Shown here in pieces: positions 55,096 to 64,000 of a stretch of DNA of 64,000 bases (position 1 is the first letter of the stretch; each line of letters opens with the position of its first letter). Origin of the DNA: Chytriomyces cf. hyalinus JEL632 (lineage: Eukaryota; Chytridiomycota; Chytridiomycetes; Chytridiales; Chytriomycetaceae); NCBI GenBank assembly GCA_025435555.1, contig JAIWWG010000045.1:62001-126000 (forward strand), in the 5' to 3' direction. The notes beneath the pieces are model-generated. The model worked only from the letters and a program-made list of their open reading frames with translations, had not been told where the DNA came from and did no database searches. The position numbers were made by a program, and so were the translations under genes.

Positions 55096-55770
55096 ATGAT
55101 AATCCTCGCATGGCTGTCCGCAGCAGTCCTGGCCCAGTCAAGTGAATCCAACTTTACTTCCTGTAGCCTGGACCAGGCTTCCTCCTCGTGTGAGCCAGGC
55201 TTTGCTTGCATCGAAGCCACCAACGCTTCTTTAGTCGATGGCGTATGCCTGCCTACCTCCACATTCGGCAAACCGTGTGGGCCTCAGTTCAACGCTGTCT
55301 GTGTACTCCCGCTTTCATGCATCGACCTTGGCGACGGCACTATGTGTGTACGCGTGTCTGATCGGATTGGAGACCCTTGCGATGACAAACCTGTCGACGA
55401 AGATGCCCTAGTGTGTGGAGGAAACTTGACGTGCACAACTGCAAGCGATGGCAGTTCGAAAGGAACGTGTCAAGCTGCAAACTTGAGCATCGTTGAAATT
55501 ACAGGCGCTTCATCGGCCTCTGCTTCCACGGTAAGAGCCACGACCTCCACTACCTCTCTTTCAGCAACTTCCTTGGCTCTGTCCAGTGCCGCCGTTTCAA
55601 AGTCGCCATCCGTGTTTATTCCATCAACAGCTGGATCATATCTGGCCGAGGCTCCAACCAGTGCACTAAAAACGACCAAAGCGGGGCAGTCGGATGGGCA
55701 AAAGTCGGGCGCAATTCGATCTGAAATTCTATTCTCACTGTTGATTTGCCTGTGGTATATGCTTCAGTAG
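55096..55770 (+). CDS. Secreted Cys-rich protein with GPI-type C-terminus
   Basis: A single exon of 224 residues. A short signal peptide (MIILAWLSAAVLAQS) is followed by about 110 residues with 12 cysteines spaced as in small disulfide domains (SCSLDQASSSCEPGFACIE, GKPCGPQFNAVCVLPLSCID, DPCDDKP...VCGGNLTC). A Ser/Thr-rich stalk and a hydrophobic end (SEILFSLLICLWYMLQ) follow, the layout of a GPI-anchored wall protein. The spacing resembles dickkopf/EGF-like Cys repeats common in chytrid secretomes. Function unknown. Confidence 0.75.
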   Translation: MIILAWLSAAVLAQSSESNFTSCSLDQASSSCEPGFACIEATNASLVDGVCLPTSTFGKPCGPQFNAVCVLPLSCIDLGDGTMCVRVSDRIGDPCDDKPVDEDALVCGGNLTCTTASDGSSKGTCQAANLSIVEITGASSASASTVRATTSTTSLSATSLALSSAAVSKSPSVFIPSTAGSYLAEAPTSALKTTKAGQSDGQKSGAIRSEILFSLLICLWYMLQ

Positions 55771-56918
55771 TTTGATTTATGAGAGCAAAACCGACAACAA
55801 CGGCAGCGACAAATTATCAACCAAACAACCATGTAACGTAACGAAGGAACAACTAAAAGTAATAAACTTCCTGTACAAAAGAAACCGTCACACATCCTTG
55901 GCCATTCCCCCCTCTCCCCCACACCAAAATCCCATTGTTGGGACTGTCAAAGTATTGATTGCAGGCGGGCCGGGGAGGGCCGGAATGCGCCATGTGCTCT
56001 TAGCTGCAAGTAGAACATGTTGCAGTGAGTTTGTGAGTGTAGCGACAGGACTATCGACGGTTTTGTACGCAGTGGGGACTGCTTGGTCTAGCCGGACATC
56101 AACATGGACAAGATGATGAATATTGGCGGGCGGTGGCGTCGAGGAGTTCGGCATGGCCATCTTCGTCCGTTGCTGTTGAGAGTTCTATGCTGAGGTTCAG
56201 ACGATACAGGACCAATCACTGCTACGCACCATTACAGCTTAGTTCCTGAAGATAATCATTTCGGCGTGTCCTCAGATTCAATTGAGCGAGTCAACAAGGG
56301 TGCGGGATAACATATAATTCGATACATGCTGATGTAGGATGCCCATTCCAATCTCAGTATGCATGAACCAATTGATGTGGTGTCAGCTGCATTGACTGAG
56401 GCCGTTTATTTCGTTTCTGCTGTCTCATCAGCTTTCGTTCGTTGCGCAAGTTCAGGGAGATCCATTTTCCACCAGCATGATATTGTTCCGTCAGTCGAAT
56501 CTTCGCACGCAAACCAAAGGATCGTTTATATAGTCTTGTAACGCGGCGGTATCCTGTTTTTTTGGGTTCAGTCAGTTTACGTCCCATTTGTCAGCTCAAC
56601 TCAAATACCTCAAATCCTTCCAGGAAAGTGCGCCGCCATTTATGCGGCTGAATGGATTTCAGCCACGAACCTCATACTCGCCAATGGGTTGCTTCAGCGT
56701 CATCCCACGTCCTGTTCTTGCATGTCTGTCGTGACTGATTGCATTTCAATTTTTTGTTTTGTTTGAACAGGAGATCTGAAAGCTGCATTGATCATCAACG
56801 TATTGAACCGCGCCACTGGTAGGAGAAAGCGGCGACGGCACGATCGAATTATCTGCATGGCTCATCGCCATCATCGCGAACAACCCAAAAAAAGGGATGC
56901 AGGTTTTTATTTTTGGTT
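55771..56918. other. Gene-poor stretch with two doubtful minus-strand frames
   Basis: A 90-codon minus frame (55888-56160, MAMPNSSTPPPANIHHLVHV) and a 77-codon basic minus frame (56354-56587, with QYHAGGKWISLNLRNERKL) are open but match nothing I know. They may be small genes or remnants. No RNA gene was seen. Confidence 0.35.
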
Positions 56919-58802
56919 TCACAGCGCTCTTTCAGATGGATGCTGATGCGACACCTCCACATAGGTGATATTCCGCGGCGCGCCATCCATTTTTAACGGA
57001 ATGTTTGTTCGACCTGGAGTTGACGATTATAAATTGGAAATCCAGCAAAATACGTAAGAAAACGCACCATTCACAACAACCAATGGATTCAGTTGGTTCA
57101 AGACATCTTCGTTCAAACTGATGCCGTCCAAGTATTGCCGCAAGATGGATCGCAGATTCGAATTTTCCTCTTGTAACCCTTCTTTTTGCTTCTTTAGCGC
57201 GAGAACATCAAGACCGATCTTATTGAAGCGTTTGTTGAATTGTTCCATGGCTGGAAATTCTTTGGGGAGGATTCCTTCAAGCTCGGGATCCATCTGTTGA
57301 AATTGAACCGAAGAAATGGCATCAGTTTTTTCACGATTTGGAAACCTTGTCGCGTGACTGTTTCACCTGGGCCGCATTCAATTCCTCCTCGGGCAACGAG
57401 GACGCATAAAATGGAACAACTTTCTCCTTCTCCGTCTCCAGTTTCCTATTCATTTCCGCCAACTTGATAATCATCTCGGCCTTGTCCACCTTCACCTGCA
57501 ACTCCTTCAACACCTTCGAAGACAGCAGCGTCAAGTCTGTTAATCGGGAATGTTCATTTTTGCGGAACGTGTTCATTCGACGTTTGAGTGCCTGAAAATG
57601 GGCTTGTATGGCTTCCTTCTCCTCGCGCAGAGTTTTGTTGCGTTCTTCGTATTCTTTGGCGTTGTTGGATAGTTTTGCTTTAAAATGTGCAATGGTTTCC
57701 TGGGGGTTGAGAACAGTGAGACGGAGGCTTCTTTCTCAAGCAATTAAATGCACACCTGCAACTTGACAAGCTTCTTCATTTGCTGCTCAATCTCTTTTGC
57801 ATTTTTCTGGTCCTTTTGCTTCAAATCTTCAAACTGGCGTTTCCGCTCTTCTGTACTCGAGTTGTACTGGTTCAACGCGGCTTGGAACTGGCGCCATAAA
57901 TCTTCGACGGTGCCTTCGAGTTGGATTCGAAGTGCGTGTTTTTCTTCCAAGTTCTGGGATACGATCGAGTGGCAAAATTAAAACTCCTGTTTGTAACGGA
58001 GGTCTATTTTCGAAGGTACCTTGTTTTTGATGTCATCTTTTTGTGAAGAATATTCGTGTTTTGCATCGGCTTCGGTTTCCTGGAATTCCAGCTCCATTCG
58101 AGCAATGATTCCGAGGATTTCCGTTTTTTCGAGCGCGCTCTGTGTTTGCAGTTTCGCGCTGTAACGAGAGCATCAGAACGGGTATCCCTTCATTTTTCAA
58201 ATAAAAACATATCACCGCTCCGTATGAAACTCCGCTTCCAACAATCCCAACTCGTTGCGAAACTGTGTTTGCAGCGTGTTTAACCGTCCCAGTTGAAGAT
58301 CAATCAGCGTGTCCGTATTGATACAATGCGACTGCAACGCGGTCGAGAACTGCTCCTCGGCTTCCTGGAGATCCCGTTCGAGAAGCGCTGTTGCGGCTTG
58401 TTTGCGATCCATGTGGCGTTCGTGGATTTGGTGCAGCGCTTCGACCTGATCTTTGAGTTCCTTGACCTTGACTATAATGAGTGATGATTGGCAAAGATAA
58501 GGGTGAGTATTCTAGACGCGGTTGATGGGAGGATGAATAAGAAGGGCGACCTGTCTTCATAATCTCGCGCCATCTTGCTTGAATTTTGAGGTTGTTGAGT
58601 TTCGAGTTCTTTTCCTCGTTTAGCTGCTTCTCCTGCAGCACCCCAACATTCAGCTACACCAATAAAACGCATGTTTTTCAAAACAAAAAGCTACCTTGGC
58701 TTTTGCCTTCATTTCCTCCAAAAGTTTGCGACGCGCTTCCTCTTCTTTGAGAAGCTGAGCCTCGGTTTTGACGCCCTTTTCTTTCTTTCCTTTTTTGGCC
58801 AT
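56919..58802 (-). CDS. DRC2: Dynein regulatory complex subunit 2 (CCDC65)
   Basis: About nine exons of almost pure coiled coil. The order matches human CCDC65: a Lys-rich start ([10 protein letters not shown]), [36 protein letters not shown], then [75 protein letters not shown] and [20 protein letters not shown]. The last exon (57013-56919) ends [19 protein letters not shown]2 is part of the nexin-dynein regulatory complex that coordinates ciliary beating. It marks the genome as that of an organism with motile flagella, here probably zoospores. Confidence 0.93.
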
Positions 58803-59041
58803 TTAGAAGTTTGTTTGATGTGTGCTTGATGATGCGCTGTGTTAGATGTGTGTGCGTATGTGGAGCCGTGTGCGTGTGGGAGTGTGCGTGTGTACGGGTT
58901 TGCGAGTCCTAAAAATGTGACAATTCCCATTTTGCATTTGACTTGGCCAAGCGAAATCATTCAATAATATTGATGCAGACACAAGCACAGGAAAATTAAA
59001 GCAAATTCCAACGGTGCATACACTGCATCACAACATCAAAG

Positions 59042-60054
59042 TCAAACACAAAGCAGCGCCTCCATCGCATTCTTGATCTTGGACCCAGATCCCAGATCCT
59101 TCTTGATCAAACTTTGAGACTCCTTGTACACAGAAGCAGTGTGTGCCTGCATTTCTTGAATCGCGTTTTCAGATTGGATCTTGTATCCTGACACTTTGGC
59201 AGACGTGTTGGCGAGAAAAAAAAATGCTTAAGAAAAAAAATAATAGGTGCACGAAACTCTGATCCTCGATTTGAGCGTACATATCAAGGAACCGCACTCG
59301 TTTTGACTCTGCCGTTTTTTGAAATTCACGCACGCGGGTTGTGACAGTAGTAAATGTTTCATCTTGCGTCTGGCGCAGCTTGGAGATGGATTTCTCTGAG
59401 GAACGAGCGGGAGTATGAGTTGAGAAACTGGACGGGAGGAGTAGAGGAGCACATACTTTGGGTCCTGACAAACACCTCGCTCGATTTGCTGAGCGCTTCA
59501 ACCTCGGCGTGTCTGCAGCACAAATAAAGGTTGAGTGCATGACCAATTCATTCCAGCGTATCTAAACCCGACCTGTCATTCGCGAACGAGTCGAGAAACT
59601 GACGTGCCTGTTGCAAAGAAATAAAGCCAAGATTTTACAAAGTTGTTCACACTTAAAGCCCACTCACCAAGGCTATCTTTTTCTCCAACTGAACTCTGTA
59701 ATTCTCGCCCTCGTCACCGCCATTACTTTCAGCACGCGCTTTGGAGGATGTGTCACTTTTTCGTTGAACTCGCTCCTCTGTCCGGTCGTCACCATCGTTG
59801 TCCTCATCCGATGCTTGGTCACCCATATCCGAATCGCTCGCTTCCTGTCTCTTGTTTGCAGCAGGCTTCTTTGCTGCCGCACTGCGTTTCTTTGTGACGG
59901 TCCTTGTCTCGCTTGGTTTCCTCGCCCGTGATGTCTTGGCTAATCTCTGCTGCTGTACGGACAGTCGGGATGGCTCGGATTCGGATGGACACTCAGACTC
60001 GCTGCTTGGTTCTCGGGCTTTCGATTGTTGCTTGCGTCGCACTTGTTTGGGCAT
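59042..60054 (-). CDS. Coiled-coil protein of unknown function with basic/acidic N-terminus
   Basis: The start at 60054 opens with a Lys/Arg/Ser-rich and then Asp/Glu-rich tail (MPKQVRRKQQSK, KRSAAAKKPAANKRQ, SDEDNDGDDRTEE). Helical exons follow: YRVQLEKKIA, ARQFLDSFANDRHAEVEALS, SKLRQTQDETFTTVTTRVRE and a last exon IQEMQAHTASVYKESQSLIK ending at 59042. The polarity suggests a nuclear protein with a chromatin- or DNA-binding tail and a C-terminal coiled coil. I do not recognise the family. Exon boundaries in the middle are approximate. Confidence 0.55.
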
Positions 60055-60590
60055 TTTTTTTTTTTTTAACTTTTCTCCTTCAAAAAACAAAATACTGGAC
60101 ATTGAGCGAGTACATTAACCACTTAGACTTAGGGCATGTTGGAGTCAGCGAGTACTTAACTGCGTATCTATCGCTGATTATTTGTGGTGCCGTCAGAAGG
60201 ACCCACTAAAATGGACATGGTAGCGGGTGTTTGCGAGATGCCCATGTGAGAGCGGGTCAGGGGATAGGCATAGGGTATGGACATGAGGAGCAGTGGGGCG
60301 TAGTCTGTTTGTTTGCTAGTATTGCGGATACTGAGCAGATGGCACATCTGTGTGGTGGTGTATTTTCGGCGATTTTATTTCCCGTTTTTTGGCGAGGAAA
60401 TTTTTCCCCGTATTCACTGCCCTAACAGGTGCTGGGAATGCATCTTGACTGCGTTGCGAAGGTAACGCAGACACCGTCGATCGCTGAAGCCGCGAATGAA
60501 GATCAAGCAAACGAAACCGCAGACTGAAAAACACGACAAAAACTATTTCTGTTTTTATTTCGTTCCCAAAAAAAGCTAAATCCGTGTTTT
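60055..60590. other. Intergenic region
   Basis: There is no supported gene. It contains the promoter side of the coiled-coil gene and the 3' flank of the kinase gene. The stretch around 60290-60420 shows no repeat or RNA fold that I could recognise. Confidence 0.45.
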
Positions 60591-61548
60591 TCAGTTCTTG
60601 CTCTCGATCCACTCGGCGTGCGCAAACTGCCAGTTGTACACCTCCTCAGGCTGGCATAAAAAACGGAACAATGTTTGAGCAACAAAAAAAAAAGTATGCA
60701 AAAACCAACACACCTTGAACCAAAGCCCAATCTCAATCGTGGCACTCTCAAAACTGTCTGATCCGTGAATCGCGTTTCTTCCGACACTGATGGTGTAGTC
60801 TCCGCGGATGCTTCCTGGCTCAGCGTCAAGCGGGTTTGTGGCGCCGATGATACGGCGGCCTTGACGAATCACATCGACACCTTCCCAGACCATGGCAATG
60901 ACGGGAGCCTTGCCGGAGGTCATGTACGACACGAGGCCTGGGTAGAAGGGGCGGGCTTTGAGGTCGCCGTAGTGTTCTTCGGCGAGAGCCTGATTGAGTT
61001 TGTTTTGAAAGACTCGTTCAGTTCAAAGGACGTGAATAAACTTGTAAAGATTTCTTTTTTCACCTTTGGTGGGACAATCGCCTTGATGGCGACGAGCTTG
61101 TATCCTTTGCGTTCGAAGCGGTGAATGACTTCGGAAATCATTCCACGTTGGACACCGTCTGGTTTGATCTATATTGCAGCAAATGCCAGTTATTCACTAA
61201 CGACTCAAGAAGAGCGCGTCTTCTTTCAAGTCAAGGCAAACGAAACTGCAATAAACGTGCGTTCAACACCGCCCTTGACTCCGGCAGCTGTCTTGAGCGG
61301 AGCCTCAGGGGTTGGCTTCTTTGAATCATTATGAATAGGGTCTGAGTGCGAGATGAGATGAGTATGGCGGTGTGTGGATATGAAGAGTGTATCAAGTTGG
61401 CTCAACTGGACACAGAGCTAACGACGCCGTACGAGACGGCAGCGAGTCCAGCAACACCGGCCATGACACCGATGGGTGCGGCACGTGCAGCTGCACCAGC
61501 AGTGCGAGTAGAGGCGAAGCGGACTCCGCTGCGGAGGGTCGTAGCCAT
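60591..61548 (-). CDS. Nucleoside diphosphate kinase, mitochondrial-type
   Basis: Several exons from 61548 to 60591. The start [20 protein letters not shown] is a clear mitochondrial presequence, followed by a hydrophobic helix ([20 protein letters not shown]). The kinase domain has [72 protein letters not shown] and [15 protein letters not shown], in which the His is the phosphorylated catalytic residue. It ends with [15 protein letters not shown]. It balances NTP pools by phosphoryl transfer. The presequence plus helix suggests inner-membrane or intermembrane-space attachment, as in NDPK-D/Nme4-type enzymes. Confidence 0.92.
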
Positions 61549-61621
61549 GCGAGTGAAGAGCATTTTTAGTTTTTTATTTCACTTTTCTTTGGATTTTGTG
61601 TTTTTGGGGGGGGGTTGCTGA

Positions 61622-62709
61622 TCAGCAAAAGACTTCCTTCACAACCTTTTTGCTGCTGACACGCTCAAACACGTCTTGCACTTTAAGCGATGCATCTCCC
61701 TTCTTCATGTCACCAACACGTGCCCTCAGCCGTGCGCGCACCCACTCGAGCGGGTCAGCAATCTTTCGCGCAAACGGCTTCTCGCGTTCCTGCAGGGTAA
61801 GTTCGAGCATGGCCGTGATTGCATGCTGCGTGGATCCGTAGCGACCACGTCCTTTCAAGAATCGTTTGCGAAACTGTGTCGACAAAACAGCGCCATTCGG
61901 TTTGATGAACGCATCGGCTGATAATCAATTGAAACAAACTTAGTTTCCCCTTTTCTTTCTTGTTCCTATTTCAAAAGGAAAGCCATCCTCACCAACATAC
62001 GTCTTTTCCAAATCAAAGTTGCCTTCCAGTTTCGCTTTGACGAGGGCATTTTCGAGTGGCTTTGATACTTTCGAAGTGATACGTTTACGGTGCCATGCCA
62101 GGGTCAAGAGCGCGTCCTGCAGAGGCAGGCCTCGAATATCGTTGAGCAGGGGGACAAATCGAGAGTACATTGTGTGGAGTACATTCGAACGAGTAGTAAT
62201 GATCTTAATCCCGCGAAATGCGCATTAGTGTCTGTCCATCCTTTAAAATTATCGATCTGAGTCACCTTGTCTCCACCATCGTTCTTTAATCGTTGCAGGA
62301 AGCGGTCATGGGGATGTTTAAGCCTTGGCGTGTCAGAAAGGGGATCAACACCCTCTCTGCGCAGCGTTTCTGCTGCATCAAAGGCACGAGTAAGACCGAC
62401 ACCAAGCTGTCTGTCGTGGGCCACAGCGAATCTAGCAAGAGTTTGAAGAAAGTGAGCAAATGAACACCTCAAAATCAAAACTGGAAACAGCAAGCATTAC
62501 TTTTCCAAGGCCTCCTTCCTCTCGACAGCCTTCTCCATCGCCTGTTGCATGGCCAGCTGGCCATCGAGGGGTAAGCTGCTGGGCACGCCCTTGGCGAGAG
62601 CGTTCTGCATCTTTGCGTACACTCTTGGACGGGTGGGCCCATGCGCGCGAGCCACATTTGGCTTGATTGCTTGTGCAGCGCTCGTGCTGGAGAAGAAGCG
62701 TTTGCTCAT
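61622..62709 (-). CDS. MRPL22: Mitochondrial large-subunit ribosomal protein uL22m
   Basis: Several exons from 62709 to 61622. A mitochondrial presequence (MSKRFFSSTSAAQAIKPNVA) precedes a fungal-specific extension. The uL22 core reads MYSRFVPLLNDIRGLPLQDA, LLTLAWHRKRITSKVSKPLE and NALVKAKLEGNFDLEKTYV, then LKGRGRYGSTQHAITAMLEL, the hairpin-loop region at the exit tunnel. The exon join GDK|IITTRSNVLHTMYS uses a GTGACT donor. It is 73 bases downstream-adjacent to the NDK start and divergent from BOS1. Confidence 0.88.
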
Positions 62710-62796
62710 TTCCCGGTTTGTTTTCTTTTTTAACTTCTGAAAGACAAAAATATATTTTACCGATTTACATTTATTAATAACGACAAATCTATAAAT
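62710..62796. promoter_or_regulatory. Short divergent promoter, MRPL22 and BOS1
   Basis: 87 bases separate the starts; the half next to BOS1 is AT-rich (ATTTATTAATAACG, TATAAATATG). Confidence 0.4.
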
Positions 62797-63859
62797 ATGT
62801 CAGGCAACCTCATCTTCAACAACGCCTGCAAAGTGCTCGCAGCGCTACAAGCAGACATCGATGCAATGCAGGCACTCGTCGACGCTGGCGCAGTTGAGTG
62901 CCCTAACGCAGGTGTTTATCCCATCCATCGATGCCCACTCCCCAATATCAAACTCACACCCGAAATAGGACAACTACACTCGAATCTGGACACTCTGCGA
63001 CTCGCAGCAAAAGACATGTCGGACATTGCAAAGCGCGAAATAACAACACTTAAACGGGAGAAGGCGTTGTCGTATGTGTTTTGTCAATTTGCCGTCAAAA
63101 GCTCGCCAATGGATCTAAAAAAAAAACACGCTTGTGTGCGCAGACGGGCAAATCAGATGCAGGAAGATTACTCTCGGCTCAAGAATTTGTTTGACCATTT
63201 ACGAAAGATTCAAAGTGAAAGGGTGCGTTGCGTTGTTTCAAATGTTCCACGTGGGGGTGCCATGTTCAACAGATACATTTGTTCCCTTATCGAATTAGAC
63301 GGCGGAGCGAGATCGATCCGAATTGATGGGTGCAAATAATGCGGGACCGGGTGGACGGCGGCGGGCAACTGCGGGGTCGAAAAATGTATGTCGACATTTC
63401 AATTTAACGTTTTGTTCCAGTTCAAAGTAGAATCTTCTTTTCTCTCTTCAGTCCGGCGAAGGCCCGTCCATGTCGGATACTTCTGCGATTCTCATGATGG
63501 ACGGGATGTTGAAGGAGAACGAATCCTTGACAGCCTCGGACGGTCGATTGGACGAATTTATTCAAATGGGACGCGGCGCATTGAACGAACTGTATGAGCA
63601 GAGACAGTTACTGAAAGTAAGGAATTTTTCCCAATTGCTTACCAGTTTTTTTTATTTTGGAGGGTAACCCAATTTCACTCTTCAGTCAACGCAACGCCGC
63701 ATGTACGATATCGCAAATACTCTGGGACTCTCTTCTACTGTCATCAAATATATCGAAAAACGGGCATCGCAGGATCGATGGGTCTTGTTTGGTGGTATGG
63801 TCGTCACGCTGCTTCTCATGTGGGCCATTGCACACTTTCTCGGACGGAAACAGGCATGA
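62797..63859 (+). CDS. BOS1: Golgi Qb-SNARE Bos1 / GOSR2 (membrin)
   Basis: Several exons from 62797 to 63859. The N-terminal half is helical (IGQLHSNLDTLRLAAKDMSD, NQMQEDYSRLKNLFDHLRKI). The SNARE motif reads MLKENESLTASDGRLDEFIQ, GRGALNELYEQRQLLKSTQR (the zero-layer Gln in EQR) and MYDIANTLGLSSTVIKYIEK. It is followed by a C-terminal anchor (VLFGGMVVTLLLMWAIAHFL). The 'ANTLGLSxTVIxxIEKR' ending is specific for GOSR2/Bos1. It acts in ER-to-Golgi vesicle fusion. Confidence 0.93.
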
Positions 63860-64000
63860 GAAATCATAAAAACAAACCAAGTTGGGAAAATAAAATACAT
63901 CAAGAAAAGTTAAAAAGCCGCGACTTTCTCAAAAGCATACATACAGATAACAAATGTATTTCCCCCATCACACGATGGGTTGCTCCACCCACAAAAAGTC

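Noticed and set aside
1-64000. CRISPR arrays, insertion sequences, intact retrotransposons
   Set aside because: No regular direct-repeat/spacer array, transposase or reverse-transcriptase motif was seen on either strand.

Overview
The window looks like nuclear DNA of a zoosporic (chytrid-type) fungus. Genes are broken by many short spliceosomal introns, several with a TACTAAC-like branch site. The gene content is fungal (HIS3, RCF2, TIM21, PEX2, KAP120/IPO11, TAF10, BOS1), yet DRC2, a subunit of the motile-cilium nexin-dynein regulatory complex, is also present, as expected of a fungus with flagellated zoospores. Spacing is compact: several divergent pairs share upstream regions of about 45-190 bp. 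All gene models were joined by eye from splice sites, reading frame and remembered family conservation.

Region by region. 1-6.5 kb and 13.9-15.9 kb hold cell-surface genes: a double-psi barrel (RlpA/expansin-like) protein, a DM13-like secreted protein, and four members of an unrecognised single-pass membrane family with paired PAN/apple-like cysteine modules; one of the four is broken. 6.7-8.2 kb encodes a protein with three ICxHxxxRxxCxxC zinc-knuckle repeats. 9.4-11.4 kb is a RCF2-TIM21 mitochondrial inner-membrane pair, followed by a seven-membrane-span protein. 16.3-20.6 kb is a 1,425-residue fusion of a GT-A and a GT-B glycosyltransferase. 20.7-32.1 kb carries Rab GDI, a FIGNL1-type AAA ATPase with frame lesions, a short Crinkler-like header, a PHOSPHO-type HAD phosphatase, HIS3, a GNAT acetyltransferase and Dom34/Pelota. 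32.4-34.3 kb is an unrecognised acidic protein.

34.6-41.5 kb is a tandem pair of cyclic-nucleotide-gated channel genes. The first is intact; the second has at least three frame lesions and a GC splice donor. Their ligand-binding 3' parts are almost identical while the rest has diverged, which suggests gene conversion. 41.7-45 kb has two different membrane acyltransferase-like genes (HGSNAT-type and DUF1624-type) tail to tail. 45.2-49.4 kb is importin-11/Kap120. A tRNA-Ala(AGC) follows, then a decayed approx. 410-bp tandem repeat, TAF10, PEX2, a Cys-rich GPI-type protein, DRC2, a coiled-coil protein, a mitochondrial-type nucleoside diphosphate kinase, mitochondrial ribosomal protein uL22m and the Golgi Qb-SNARE Bos1/GOSR2.

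No operon, CRISPR array or intact transposon is visible. The most unusual items are the CNG channel/pseudogene pair, the four-member PAN-like membrane family, the GT-A/GT-B fusion and the zinc-knuckle repeat protein.
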